NCBI GenBank assembly: GCA_947588965.1
Contig: CANQAN010000004.1
Location: 1 to 64,000, forward strand
Source: an uncultured Helicobacteraceae bacterium
GTDB taxonomy: Bacteria > Campylobacterota > Campylobacteria > Campylobacterales > Helicobacteraceae
Direction: 5' to 3'
DNA length: 64,000 bases
Shown here: positions 7,976 through 16,533 of the stretch, piece after piece
How the letters are laid out: every line of letters starts with the position of its first letter
How positions within the stretch are numbered: the stretch's first letter is position 1
Made by a program: the position numbers and the translations under genes
The notes under the pieces: model-generated
What the model was told of the DNA's origin: nothing
The model's database searches: none
Seen by the model: the letters and a program-made list of their open reading frames with translations, nothing else

Positions 7976-9379
7976 GTGAGAATCAGTCAATCCGCCAAAA
8001 CAGACCAAACTGCACAATCAAAAGAGAAATGGAAAGAAGAATGCGCTGTTGTGGGTGTTTATAATGCTCATAATGCCGCAGGACTGGCCTATTATGCGCT
8101 CTTTTCTATGCAGCATAGAGGACAAGAAGCAACAGGAATTGCAACAAGCAATGGAGAGAAAATCACAGCCATCAAGGATTGTGGGCTTGTTACAGAAGTT
8201 TTTTGTGATGAGAGCTTGAAGTCTCTCAAAGGCTCTAGCGCAGTTGGACACAATCGCTACTCCACAGCGGGGGGCGATTCTTTGGTGGATGCACAGCCAT
8301 TGTTTGCGCGTTATGATTTAGGTGAAATCGCCATTGTTCATAATGGGAACTTGACAAATGCGACAAAAATCCGTGAATCCCTCATTAAAGAGGGAGCGAT
8401 ATTTCAAAGTTGCATGGACACAGAGATTCTTATTCATTTGATTGCAAGAGCGCAACAAGAAAATTTGATTGACAGAATCAAAGAATCCATTTGTAAGCTT
8501 GAAGGAGCCTTTTGTTTTGCGATTCTAAGTCGTAAAAAAATGTTTGTTGTACGTGACAGATTTGGATTCCGCCCTTTAAGTTTAGGAGAGGTTACAAATC
8601 CCGATGGCTCTAAGGGCTATGTCGTTGCAAGTGAAACTTGTGCTTTTGATTTAATCGGGGCGAAATTTTTACGCGATGTGGAACCCGGCGAAATGCTTGT
8701 GTTTTCAAAAAAAGGAATGGAATCACATAAGATTTTACCCCAAAATCCCCATCCTTGTGTCTTTGAATACATTTACTTTGCACGTCCCGACAGCCAAGTA
8801 TTTGGGCATTTAGTCTATAATATCCGCAAAAATATGGGCAAGGAATTAGCCCTTGAGAATCCTACAGACGCAGACTTGGTGATTCCCGTTCCCGATAGTG
8901 GTGTCGCTGCCGCGCTTGGATATTCCAGACAGAGCGGAATCCCCTTTGAGCTTGGAATCATACGCAATCATTACGTCGGAAGAACTTTCATTGAGCCAAC
9001 ACAACAAATTCGAGAATTAAAAGTGCGCTTGAAGTTAAATCCCATACGAGAACTCATTGAAAATCAGCGCATTATTATCATTGATGACTCTATTGTGAGA
9101 GGCACAACAAGTCGTCAAATCATTAAGATTCTACGTGATTGTGGCGCAAAAGAGATTCATATGAGAATCTCATCGCCCCCTACGATTTCCCCCTGTTTTT
9201 ATGGTGTGGATACGCCCAATAAAGAAGACTTGATTTGCGCGACAATGAGCCAAGAAGAAGTGCGCTCTTACATTGGCGCAGATTCCCTCTCATTTCTTTC
9301 ATTAGATGGTTTAAAGCGCAGTGTTGGCGCAGAAAATTATCAGTATTGTCAAGCCTGTTTTGATGGTCAATATTTATAG
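7976..9379 (+). CDS. purF: amidophosphoribosyltransferase
   Basis: PurF makes phosphoribosylamine from PRPP and glutamine, the first committed step of purine synthesis. The GTG start at 7976 is two bases after the dapB stop. The 467-residue product has a 22-residue propeptide before the nucleophile Cys23 (EECAVVGVY), the glutamine amidotransferase core (GHNRYSTAGG, VHNGNLTN, DTEILIHL) and the PRPP site IIIDDSIVRGTTSRQIIKIL at about residues 363-382. C-terminal cysteines (about 409, 422, 459 and 462) may hold an iron-sulfur cluster as in Bacillus-type enzymes; I did not verify the spacing. H. pylori lacks this gene, which argues for an enterohepatic species. Confidence 0.95.
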   Translation: MRISQSAKTDQTAQSKEKWKEECAVVGVYNAHNAAGLAYYALFSMQHRGQEATGIATSNGEKITAIKDCGLVTEVFCDESLKSLKGSSAVGHNRYSTAGGDSLVDAQPLFARYDLGEIAIVHNGNLTNATKIRESLIKEGAIFQSCMDTEILIHLIARAQQENLIDRIKESICKLEGAFCFAILSRKKMFVVRDRFGFRPLSLGEVTNPDGSKGYVVASETCAFDLIGAKFLRDVEPGEMLVFSKKGMESHKILPQNPHPCVFEYIYFARPDSQVFGHLVYNIRKNMGKELALENPTDADLVIPVPDSGVAAALGYSRQSGIPFELGIIRNHYVGRTFIEPTQQIRELKVRLKLNPIRELIENQRIIIIDDSIVRGTTSRQIIKILRDCGAKEIHMRISSPPTISPCFYGVDTPNKEDLICATMSQEEVRSYIGADSLSFLSLDGLKRSVGAENYQYCQACFDGQYL

Positions 9380-9389
9380 GGAGTCTCCT

Positions 9390-10361
9390 GTGAAACAAAT
9401 GCTGACATTCGGACGCTATTGTAAGCGACGCTTTGGGCAACGAGTGCGCAAGATTCCGATTGCTCTGGCGGGTTTTACTTGTCCTAATATCGATGGGAGT
9501 GTCGCGCGTGGGGGCTGTATTTTTTGCAAAAACGAAAGTTTCTCACCAACATTAGAAAAATCAAAAAAAGATTCAAAAGTTGCGCTCACAATGCGCCCCG
9601 ATTTAAAAGAAAATCCCCTCTTAGAGACGCAACTCAAACAGCTTCAAACACAATACGATTGGCAAAGCGCGTTCCACCGCAACAAATTTGGCATAGAACG
9701 TTATATGATTTATTTCCAATCTTTCACCAACACTTATGCCCCCTTTGAAACGCTTCAAAAGCTCTACACAAAGGCTCTTAGCCTCCCTAATGTCGTCGGC
9801 ATGTCTATAGGGACGCGCACAGATAGCGTGGATTTAAGATTGCTTGATTTTCTGGGAGAACTAGCACACAAAAGAAAGCAGGAAATTTGGGTGGAATATG
9901 GAATCCAATCAGTCTATGAAGAGACACTACAACTCATTAATCGCGGACATGGCACGGAAAAAATGGAATTTTGCATCACAGAGAGCAAGAAGCGGGGATT
10001 AAAAACTTGCTCACATATCATCTATGGACTTCCTAATGAAACAAAAGACATGATGCTCCATAGTCTAGATACAGTTTTAAAGTGGGGGAGCAATGGGATT
10101 AAGATTCATCCCCTCTATATCATAGAAAAAACAATCTTGGCAACCATGTATGAAAAAGGGACTTATCATCCTATCACGCTCAATGCCTATGTTGATTTAA
10201 TCGTAGAATCCCTAAAAAAGATCCCCCAAAATGTCGTCATTCATCGTATAAGCGCGGGGGTGCGCAATGAAACGCTCTTGGCCCCTCAGTGGTGTTTTGA
10301 CAAAAACATCCAAATGCGCGCCCTTAGAGAATCCTTAAGAGAAGAAGGAATTGAATACTAG
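9390..10361 (+). CDS. radical SAM protein, YhcC/TIGR01212 family
   Basis: The 323-residue protein carries a radical-SAM cluster motif in GGFTCPN...ARGGCIFCKN (three cysteines at about 33, 47 and 50), plus YFQSFTNTY, the IGTRTDSV and EYGIQS strands, and HIIYGLPNE. This matches the YhcC family of uncertain substrate. An in-frame ATG exists at 9321 inside purF, but the GTG at 9390 follows a GGGAG ribosome binding site and gives the normal family N-terminus (KQMLTFGRYCKRRFGQRV). The start is 10 bases after the purF stop. The biochemical role is unknown. Confidence 0.88.
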   Translation: MKQMLTFGRYCKRRFGQRVRKIPIALAGFTCPNIDGSVARGGCIFCKNESFSPTLEKSKKDSKVALTMRPDLKENPLLETQLKQLQTQYDWQSAFHRNKFGIERYMIYFQSFTNTYAPFETLQKLYTKALSLPNVVGMSIGTRTDSVDLRLLDFLGELAHKRKQEIWVEYGIQSVYEETLQLINRGHGTEKMEFCITESKKRGLKTCSHIIYGLPNETKDMMLHSLDTVLKWGSNGIKIHPLYIIEKTILATMYEKGTYHPITLNAYVDLIVESLKKIPQNVVIHRISAGVRNETLLAPQWCFDKNIQMRALRESLREEGIEY

Positions 10362-10430
10362 CAATTAAACTCACTTAATGCCTTATAATTAATACCCAAA
10401 ATCACAACAAAAGTTCCAAATGACCAATAA

Positions 10431-10444
10431 GGAATGATTTTTGC
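10431..10444 (+). promoter_or_regulatory. sigma54 (RpoN) promoter, -24/-12 elements
   Basis: GGAATGATTTTTGC has the invariant GG and GC separated by exactly ten bases, with a TTTTTGCTT -12 region like epsilonproteobacterial RpoN promoters. It lies 62 bases before the ATG at 10506, giving a predicted transcript start near 10456. In Helicobacter and Campylobacter, RpoN mainly drives middle-class flagellar genes. Confidence 0.78.
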
Positions 10445-10450
10445 TTGGTA

Positions 10451-10471
10451 TTTCACAAAGGAATTGTGAAA
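10451..10471. repeat. 8-bp perfect inverted repeat in the 5' leader
   Basis: TTTCACAA (10451-10458) and TTGTGAAA (10464-10471) flank a five-base spacer. The repeat spans the predicted RpoN start site, so it could be a 5' stem-loop of the mRNA or a dyad for a DNA-binding protein. Confidence 0.55.
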
Positions 10472-10505
10472 GTTTAAGGAGAAAATCTCAAAACAAGGAG
10501 ATTCA

Positions 10506-11939
10506 ATGTCTTATTGGTATTCAGAGAGAACGGGTGTCAAATCGTATGTCGCAGGTGTAGAATACAGCGGAGTCCTTGCAGAAGCACTCGATCCAAAAAA
10601 CAAGAGCGCAGAAAACAGTCGCTTGAGTACGACGGCCTCTCAAGATGATTATTTTAAAAAAATGCGCTTGATTAAAGAGGCGATTGCGCAACTGCAAAGC
10701 ACGGGTTCTGTCGATCCTAAGATAGCAAAAGAAGTTGATGTGGAAGCTCTCAAGGAGAGCCTCAAAGACACAGGCGAGAATTCATCGGCAGTGGGCATGT
10801 TAGGACAAGGCGGTGAATCAGAAGTCGCAAGGGAGCAAAATGTGCTCAATGCAAAGGCTCAAAGCGAAGCTTTAGCTAATATCGCAGAACTCACAATGGA
10901 GGCTCAAAAGGCACAAAGTGCGCAGAGTTCAGAACCAAATCCCTTTGGAGACGCTATGCTTAATGCAGAAGATTTTATGGAAAAAGAAGAGCGGAAAAAA
11001 TCAATCTTGCAAGGTGTGGAAAATCAATCGCTTGAAGAGCGCATGGGGAAAAAGCTTAGCTTTTATGAAAAGCCCATGGTGACCATGCCACAAACTCCGC
11101 CCGAAAATGTCGCACAAGAGATAAAAGATGCTTACAATCCGCTAGAGATTCCAAGTGAAGAAATTGCAGAGGATTCAGACCTCCTTGCAAGAGTGGGCAA
11201 GAGCGTAGAAACTTCTGCTATAACAGAAGCAGAATCCAGCACAGAAAACACGGACTTTGTAGAATTTACCGATGAAGTGAGCAACAAAAAAGTACGCATC
11301 CCTCTAAGCCAAGAAAATGCACAAAGGCTCAAAGATCATTTTGGCTCTCTTGAAAATGCAAGCGATTATGTCAAAGGATTCTATTATGATGCAGCCTACA
11401 CGATAGGATATTTGCAAAGTGATAGCAATGGCGATGGCAAGATTAGCTTAGAAGAAGGTGTGAATCTTAAAGGACTTTTGGATTTGAAAAATGGGGGCAA
11501 CTTGTCTGTTGCAGAATCTTTTCAGAGCGATTTGCAATCTCAAATGAAGCTCCTAGAGACCATCGGCTTTACCGACAATATCGCGGATTTTATCAATCAT
11601 TCTTTGAGTCAAGATCTCAATTTTGATAGCGCATTGTCTCTTAATGAAATGATGGAATCTGACGATGAGGCGGTTTTTCTAAAAATCTCAAATAAGCAAG
11701 AAGTTGAGCTTTTTGTCGTGCAAAGATTCAGCTTTAATGCCACACAAGATGCTATAGATGACGCTCTTTTGAATCTTGGAACACAAAATGAAAGTTCTGT
11801 TCAAACATTAGAAAAAGAGGATCTCAAGGACATTATCGATCAGAATTACCTCAACTCTCTCACAGAACACAAGAGAGAAGAGATTCTAAAGAGTGATAAA
11901 ATCATTAAAAACATGCTAGAGAGTGCAGAATCTGTATAA
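10506..11939 (+). CDS. RpoN-dependent EF-hand protein of unknown function
   Basis: I do not recognise this 477-residue acidic protein. It has no signal peptide and no membrane segment. Residues 20-260 are low-complexity, rich in Glu, Ser, Ala and Asn, and probably extended. The C-terminal half holds two EF-hand-like calcium loops: residues 306-317 (DSNGDGKISLEE, all canonical positions) and residues 370-381 (DLNFDSALSLNE, with positions 1, 3, 5 and 12 acidic or amide). The N-terminus is aromatic (MSYWYSERTGVKSY). Its own sigma54 promoter suggests a flagellum-associated role. It is a single-gene unit with strong AAGGAG spacing. Confidence 0.82.
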   Translation: MSYWYSERTGVKSYVAGVEYSGVLAEALDPKNKSAENSRLSTTASQDDYFKKMRLIKEAIAQLQSTGSVDPKIAKEVDVEALKESLKDTGENSSAVGMLGQGGESEVAREQNVLNAKAQSEALANIAELTMEAQKAQSAQSSEPNPFGDAMLNAEDFMEKEERKKSILQGVENQSLEERMGKKLSFYEKPMVTMPQTPPENVAQEIKDAYNPLEIPSEEIAEDSDLLARVGKSVETSAITEAESSTENTDFVEFTDEVSNKKVRIPLSQENAQRLKDHFGSLENASDYVKGFYYDAAYTIGYLQSDSNGDGKISLEEGVNLKGLLDLKNGGNLSVAESFQSDLQSQMKLLETIGFTDNIADFINHSLSQDLNFDSALSLNEMMESDDEAVFLKISNKQEVELFVVQRFSFNATQDAIDDALLNLGTQNESSVQTLEKEDLKDIIDQNYLNSLTEHKREEILKSDKIIKNMLESAESV

Positions 11940-12000
11940 GATATATGAGTTTTAGCATTTTAAAGGCGGCAAATAAAGTTTGCATTTAATCTTTTTGTTT

Positions 12001-12006
12001 TATAAT
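12001..12006 (+). promoter_or_regulatory. -10 element upstream of the UDG-like gene
   Basis: A perfect TATAAT stands 23 bases before the ATG at 12030, with TTTGCA about 16 bases upstream (11979-11984) and GAGGGG as ribosome binding site. It probably drives the five- to six-gene string up to truA. Confidence 0.55.
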
Positions 12007-12029
12007 TGCGCTTTTATTAGCGAGGGGAT

Positions 12030-12686
12030 ATGCAAACACTTTATCAGGCTCTACTCTTAAAAAAACTCTATTTACTGCGCGATTGTGGCTTTAGTTATTG
12101 TGAGCCACAGCTTGAAGCTCCTATGCAAAGGGGTTTTATCAGTAAAACCCCGCAAGATTTAAAGAAAATTGTCCAATCATGCCAATTATGCGCACAGAGG
12201 AATCTAGAAGTTGGAGCGCACTTTGGGCTTTGCAATCCCAATTCTAAGCTTACTTTTGTAACTTTTGAACCCTTGCTGGATGCACAGATGCGCTTTAGCT
12301 CTCACACTGCCATTATGCTAAAAAATGTAATAGTCAAGGTGTTTTTTCTCACACTCAAAGAAGTCTCAATCCTCTCCCTCTTAAAATGTGAGATTCCTCC
12401 TAAATTTCAAGAAAAAAGCGCGGAGCTTTGCTTGGAATATTTTCTCAAACAACTAGAATTTTCCCGCGCTCATTTCATTGTTGCATTGGGAGAAAAAGCC
12501 TATTTTCACCTCACAAAGGACAAAAACTGCGAAGACAGAGGATATTATGATAAGATAAGAGGAAAATTAATTGACTTTGGTTGCTGGAGAGTGTTTCCGA
12601 CAGATTCTCTGCACTCACTTGTGCAACAAAAGGAGCGCAAAGCAAGGGCGCACAAGGAATTTTTATATCTCAAAACATTCTTATAA
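12030..12686 (+). CDS. family 4 uracil-DNA glycosylase-like protein with degenerate active site
   Basis: The 218-residue protein keeps the layout of iron-sulfur uracil-DNA glycosylases. A C-x2-C pair is at SCQLC (about residues 50-53) and a C-x13-C pair is at KCEIPP...AELC (about 114-128), matching the four cluster ligands. VALGEKAYFHLT resembles the conserved ALG segment, and PTDSLHSLVQQK sits where the HPS motif should be. The family's catalytic GEAPG-type loop is replaced by VTFEPLLDAQ, so glycosylase activity is doubtful. A structural or nucleic-acid-binding role is possible. It opens a gene string leading to truA. Confidence 0.68.
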   Translation: MQTLYQALLLKKLYLLRDCGFSYCEPQLEAPMQRGFISKTPQDLKKIVQSCQLCAQRNLEVGAHFGLCNPNSKLTFVTFEPLLDAQMRFSSHTAIMLKNVIVKVFFLTLKEVSILSLLKCEIPPKFQEKSAELCLEYFLKQLEFSRAHFIVALGEKAYFHLTKDKNCEDRGYYDKIRGKLIDFGCWRVFPTDSLHSLVQQKERKARAHKEFLYLKTFL

Positions 12687-12695
12687 GGACAGCAA

Positions 12696-13931
12696 ATGTT
12701 AAGATTTTTTTTAAGTGGATTGCTTTTTGTTTTGTTATTACCACAATGCCTTAGCGCAAGCGGGAAATACCCCTCCCCCCTTCCAACGCCTAATGCAGAG
12801 GTTTTAAATCTGGAGATAGAGGGTTGCAATACGGGTTGCTTGAGGGATTTGTTAGAGAATGGACAGGTGTTTTCTTTCCTTGCACACATTAATAAAGACA
12901 ATCAGAATAAACGTTTATTAGAAGAGGCGACTGCGCTTTTAGAAACGCTTGAGATTTCAGAGATTCCCTATTTTTTCAACCTCCAAAAGCCCTTTTTTAA
13001 TCTCGCCCTGCTCTTCCCTAGAAAGTCCATTGGACGCTATTCTAGCAGCACGACAAATACGATTTTGAGCTATCTTTTAAATCAAAAGGCACGTTTTAAT
13101 TTTGAGATTTTTGATTCCAAAACAGAATCCCCAGAAGACATTCAAAATGCTCTTAATGAAATACAATCCAAAGGCTATCGTCAAGTCATAGCAATCCTCA
13201 CGCAAGAGGGCGCAAAAGAAATCATACAAATCGCACAAGACATGTCTATATTCATTCCAAGCGTAAATCAATCGCAAATTGCATTAGATGGCAAGATTCC
13301 AGAAAATATTATCTTTGGTGGAATCAGCTATGAGAGGCAAATTCAACAGCTCTCAAAACTTGATAGCGAGACAAAGGCTGCAAGCTTCTATGATGGAAGC
13401 GCAGTAGGACTCCAAATGCAAAGTTACACAGAAGCAATCAATCCAAATTTTGGCTATTCTAAGAGCTTCAATGTCAAACAGAATCCAAATTTCGCAAAGG
13501 AAATGAAAGGGCTGTATGGAACATTGCAAGGAGTGCGCATATTTCTAAACACACCTGTGGCAAATTCTAGCATCATTCTTTCACAGCTCACCTATAATAA
13601 CATCCGCCCAAAAGGCATTTATTCAACACAAATCAACTACAATCCAAGCCTACTCTCCATCACTCAAGAGCGCGATAGGAGGAATATGTATGTTGCAAAT
13701 TCCATCATGCCTCTTGACAGCTTGTTTGTAGAAAATGCAAGCCTACTGAACGCAGACTTAGAGTACAATTGGATCAACTACGCAACCGCGCTTGGTACGG
13801 AGTATTTTTATTTAAAAAATGTCCGCAATGCCAAACGTTATTTTAAAGAAAGAATCCAAAACCAGCAAGTACAATACAAAATAGAGATTCTCACCCCGAC
13901 ACAAAATCGCTTCGCACCCTTTGAATCCTAG
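12696..13931 (+). CDS. exported periplasmic-binding-protein-like protein
   Basis: The 411-residue product has a Sec signal peptide (hydrophobic residues 3-20, LSA-S). The mature part looks like a type I periplasmic-binding-protein fold: alternating helices and short strands with NLALLFPRKSIGRYSSSTTNTILSYLL, YRQVIAILTQEGAKEII and NIIFGGISYERQI. The LpoA group of penicillin-binding-protein activators is a distant possibility. No lipobox is present. It starts nine bases after the UDG-like gene and ends 11 bases before the metallopeptidase-like gene. The fold assignment is inference. Confidence 0.68.
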   Translation: MLRFFLSGLLFVLLLPQCLSASGKYPSPLPTPNAEVLNLEIEGCNTGCLRDLLENGQVFSFLAHINKDNQNKRLLEEATALLETLEISEIPYFFNLQKPFFNLALLFPRKSIGRYSSSTTNTILSYLLNQKARFNFEIFDSKTESPEDIQNALNEIQSKGYRQVIAILTQEGAKEIIQIAQDMSIFIPSVNQSQIALDGKIPENIIFGGISYERQIQQLSKLDSETKAASFYDGSAVGLQMQSYTEAINPNFGYSKSFNVKQNPNFAKEMKGLYGTLQGVRIFLNTPVANSSIILSQLTYNNIRPKGIYSTQINYNPSLLSITQERDRRNMYVANSIMPLDSLFVENASLLNADLEYNWINYATALGTEYFYLKNVRNAKRYFKERIQNQQVQYKIEILTPTQNRFAPFES

Positions 13932-13942
13932 AGGAAAAACCC

Positions 13943-14737
13943 ATGGGCGACATTTCCTTTGAACTCACAGAATTCTTAAGAAGCTCCCTGTATTTCCCAC
14001 AAGAATTTGCACTAAAAGTGGTGGATGCGAAGAAATCCAAACGTCTAACAATGTCCTTTAACACGCAAGGAATTTTGATTATGAAAAAACCAAAATCCTA
14101 CTCCATAGGACATTGTGCAACCTTTTTGCGATTGCACACACAAGAGCTTTTAGATATTCATTGGAGATTCCAAAAGGCCATTCAAGACTATTCTGCAGAC
14201 AAACTCTTCGCATTTGGGAAATGGCAAGATTTTAGTGTTTTTGAAGAGTGTCTAGAAGAAGGATTGAAAAAGAAAATTTTAAGAGCTTGTATGCTACCTA
14301 AAGATTCTAGCAGTACATCTTATTTGCAGGAATTATGGATTCAAGCGACATTTGCAAACTCTAAGCCATGCAAAAGACTTCTTAGCAGTTTCTATCAATC
14401 CCTTTTGGATTCCTATGTCAAAAATCGTATCAAGGAAATTTCAGAGCAAATGCAATTGTTCCCAAAAGAAGTTTGCTATGGGAAAAGTCGGCTGACATTT
14501 GGCTCTTGCTACACGCAGACAAAGAGAGTGCGCCTAAGCCTCATGCTTGCGCTTATGCCTCATGCTTGCATTGACAGCACCATAATTCACGAGCTTGCCC
14601 ATCTTGCCCATGGTGCTCACAACAGAGACTTTTGGAATCTCGTCGCGCATTTTGATAAAAACCTTAGAGACACAAGGGCTTGGCGCAAAGCACATTCTGC
14701 GCAAACAGACTATCTCTATTACAGAATTTTTGAATGA
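13943..14737 (+). CDS. YgjP-type (DUF45) metal-dependent hydrolase
   Basis: The 264-residue cytoplasmic protein ends with the zinc motif HELAHLAHGAH, His216-Glu217-x2-His220 with a third ligand at His226, followed by NRDFW, the signature of the YgjP/M48-like DUF45 family. Upstream lies the conserved KSRLTFGSCYTQTKRVRLSLMLALMP block. The biological substrate of the family is not established. The N-terminal VVDAKKSKRLTMSFNTQGILI strand pattern is also typical. It is embedded in the gene string between the PBP-like gene and the LptF/G permease. Confidence 0.82.
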   Translation: MGDISFELTEFLRSSLYFPQEFALKVVDAKKSKRLTMSFNTQGILIMKKPKSYSIGHCATFLRLHTQELLDIHWRFQKAIQDYSADKLFAFGKWQDFSVFEECLEEGLKKKILRACMLPKDSSSTSYLQELWIQATFANSKPCKRLLSSFYQSLLDSYVKNRIKEISEQMQLFPKEVCYGKSRLTFGSCYTQTKRVRLSLMLALMPHACIDSTIIHELAHLAHGAHNRDFWNLVAHFDKNLRDTRAWRKAHSAQTDYLYYRIFE

Positions 14738-14761
14738 ATCTATTCTAAGCAAAGGACAACA

Positions 14762-15796
14762 TTGAAAATCAAGGGCTTTTTATTTCAAAGTTTTGCACAA
14801 GTTTTTTTTCCTATATTTCTTGTCTTATTTTTTATCGCCTCTGTTGTGATTTTTATCCGCATTGCTGGAGTCACCTTTATCGTCAAAATAAGCTTCGCAG
14901 AGCTGTCATTGCTCTACTTTTATACACTTCCTACGATGCTCTTTTTTGTGATTCCATTGAGCTTTTTTGTCGCTTGTGTGCTTGGATTGTCGCGATTGAG
15001 TTTTGATTATGAATTGCCTGTCTTGTTTGCGCTAGGATTGAGTCCCCATGCGATTTTGAAAATTTTTATTCCCATCACACTTCTTGCAACCTTAAGCCTG
15101 TTAATTCTATCTTTAGTTCTAACCCCTTTAAGTGACACGGCTTATCGACAGTTTTTAGAAGAGAAAAAAAACAACATAAACATCAATCTCCAAACGGGAG
15201 AATTTGGACAAAAGCTCGGAGAATGGCTTGTCTATACACAGCACAAAACAGAAAATGACATCTATCAAAACATCGTTTTACTCTCCATTTCTAAAGAAGA
15301 AAAGAAAAAGGGTTTTATCTTCGCAAAAGAGGCCTTTTTAGAGAGTGAAGAAGGCGTTATGGAGGCGGTCTTAAGAGATGGAAGTCTCTATCGCAAACAT
15401 GATTTTGAAATGGAAAAAATCCTCTTTGAAAAGCTGATTTTGAGGAATGTTGTGAATTTCAAAGAAGATGCACATTTGGGGCTGCTAGAGTATTGGGGAC
15501 GTGCCTTTTATGAAAACGAACGCAAGGAAAAGACGCAAAGAAATCTCTGCATGTCCATTTTGCTCTCATTTTTCCCGCTTTTGAGTCTGTTTTATGTGCC
15601 TTTTCTTGGAATTAAGAACCCACGTTATCACAAAAATTACACACTCTTAGAGGTTTTGAGTGCTGTATTGATATTTGCTGGGGCTATGTATTTGAGCGCA
15701 AGTTATTTTCCGATTCTTGGAATGCTTTTGTTGCCTGTATGTTGGGGGCTTGTTGGATATTTACTCTATCGTCATTTCATTTTGAGATTCTACTAA
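14762..15796 (+). CDS. LptF/LptG family lipopolysaccharide export permease
   Basis: The 344-residue protein belongs to the YjgP/YjgQ family that, with LptB, drives lipopolysaccharide extraction from the inner membrane. It has two N-terminal membrane segments, another pair around residues 60-120, a periplasmic beta-jellyroll-like region (about 125-245) and C-terminal membrane segments. The start is TTG at 14762 after AAGGACAA. I cannot separate LptF from LptG from this sequence alone. Its stop overlaps the truA start (TAATG), and the permease-truA pair matches a Helicobacter gene order. Confidence 0.87.
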   Translation: MKIKGFLFQSFAQVFFPIFLVLFFIASVVIFIRIAGVTFIVKISFAELSLLYFYTLPTMLFFVIPLSFFVACVLGLSRLSFDYELPVLFALGLSPHAILKIFIPITLLATLSLLILSLVLTPLSDTAYRQFLEEKKNNININLQTGEFGQKLGEWLVYTQHKTENDIYQNIVLLSISKEEKKKGFIFAKEAFLESEEGVMEAVLRDGSLYRKHDFEMEKILFEKLILRNVVNFKEDAHLGLLEYWGRAFYENERKEKTQRNLCMSILLSFFPLLSLFYVPFLGIKNPRYHKNYTLLEVLSAVLIFAGAMYLSASYFPILGMLLLPVCWGLVGYLLYRHFILRFY

Positions 15797-16533
15797 TGCC
15801 CACAATTGCTATGCGTTTAGCCTATAATGGCGGAGCGTTTTTTGGCTTTCAAAGTCAAAGCGATGTTTTAACCATAAGCAATGCCCTAGAAAGCGCACTA
15901 AGAAGTGTGGGAATTTATGCAAAAATCACGGGAAGCGGACGCACAGACAGAGGCGTACATGCGAGCGCACAGGTAATCTCCCTAAAGATTCCGCCCTTTT
16001 GGAATGATTTAGAGCATTTAAAGCACGAGCTCAACACAAAGCTCTCTCCAAACATCACAATCAAGCGCATTTGGCATGTCAATGAAAATTTCAATGCGCG
16101 CTTTAGCGCAAAAAGAAGGGGGTATTGCTACATTCTTTCTTCTCACATCTCCCCCTTTCTTACGCCCTTTGCCCTACCCTATGAATTAAAGAATCCGACG
16201 CTCATCAAAAATGCCCTAAAAATACTTATAGGAACGCACAATTTTCGGGCTTTTAGCAAAAAAGATTCAAAGGATTCTCAAATACAAACACCACAAGACT
16301 TCGTGCGCACTATCTTTCACACAAAATTAATCCGCTATAAAGGACTTTGGATTCTTTCGTTTTGGGGAAATGGATTCTTGCGCTCTCAAATACGCATGAT
16401 TGTGGGATTCTTGCTAGAAATTGATCGCGGACATTTGAGTTTGGAGGATTTAGAGCGTCAATTGCAAGGAGAGTTGATTTACAGAATCCCTATTGCGCCT
16501 TGTGGGCTTTTTTTAACGCGTGTGGATTATTGA
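15796..16533 (+). CDS. truA: tRNA pseudouridine(38-40) synthase
   Basis: TruA modifies U38-U40 in the tRNA anticodon arm. The catalytic aspartate is in GSGRTDRGVHASAQV (about residue 51), with LSPNITIKRIWHVNENFNARFSAKRRGYCYIL and FRSQIRMIVGF-type motifs following. The ATG at 15796 shares its A with the upstream stop (TAATG), so translation is coupled. A longer reading from 15739 would run into the permease and lacks family similarity. The stop (16531-16533) directly abuts the polA stop on the other strand, with no base between. Confidence 0.96.
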   Translation: MPTIAMRLAYNGGAFFGFQSQSDVLTISNALESALRSVGIYAKITGSGRTDRGVHASAQVISLKIPPFWNDLEHLKHELNTKLSPNITIKRIWHVNENFNARFSAKRRGYCYILSSHISPFLTPFALPYELKNPTLIKNALKILIGTHNFRAFSKKDSKDSQIQTPQDFVRTIFHTKLIRYKGLWILSFWGNGFLRSQIRMIVGFLLEIDRGHLSLEDLERQLQGELIYRIPIAPCGLFLTRVDY

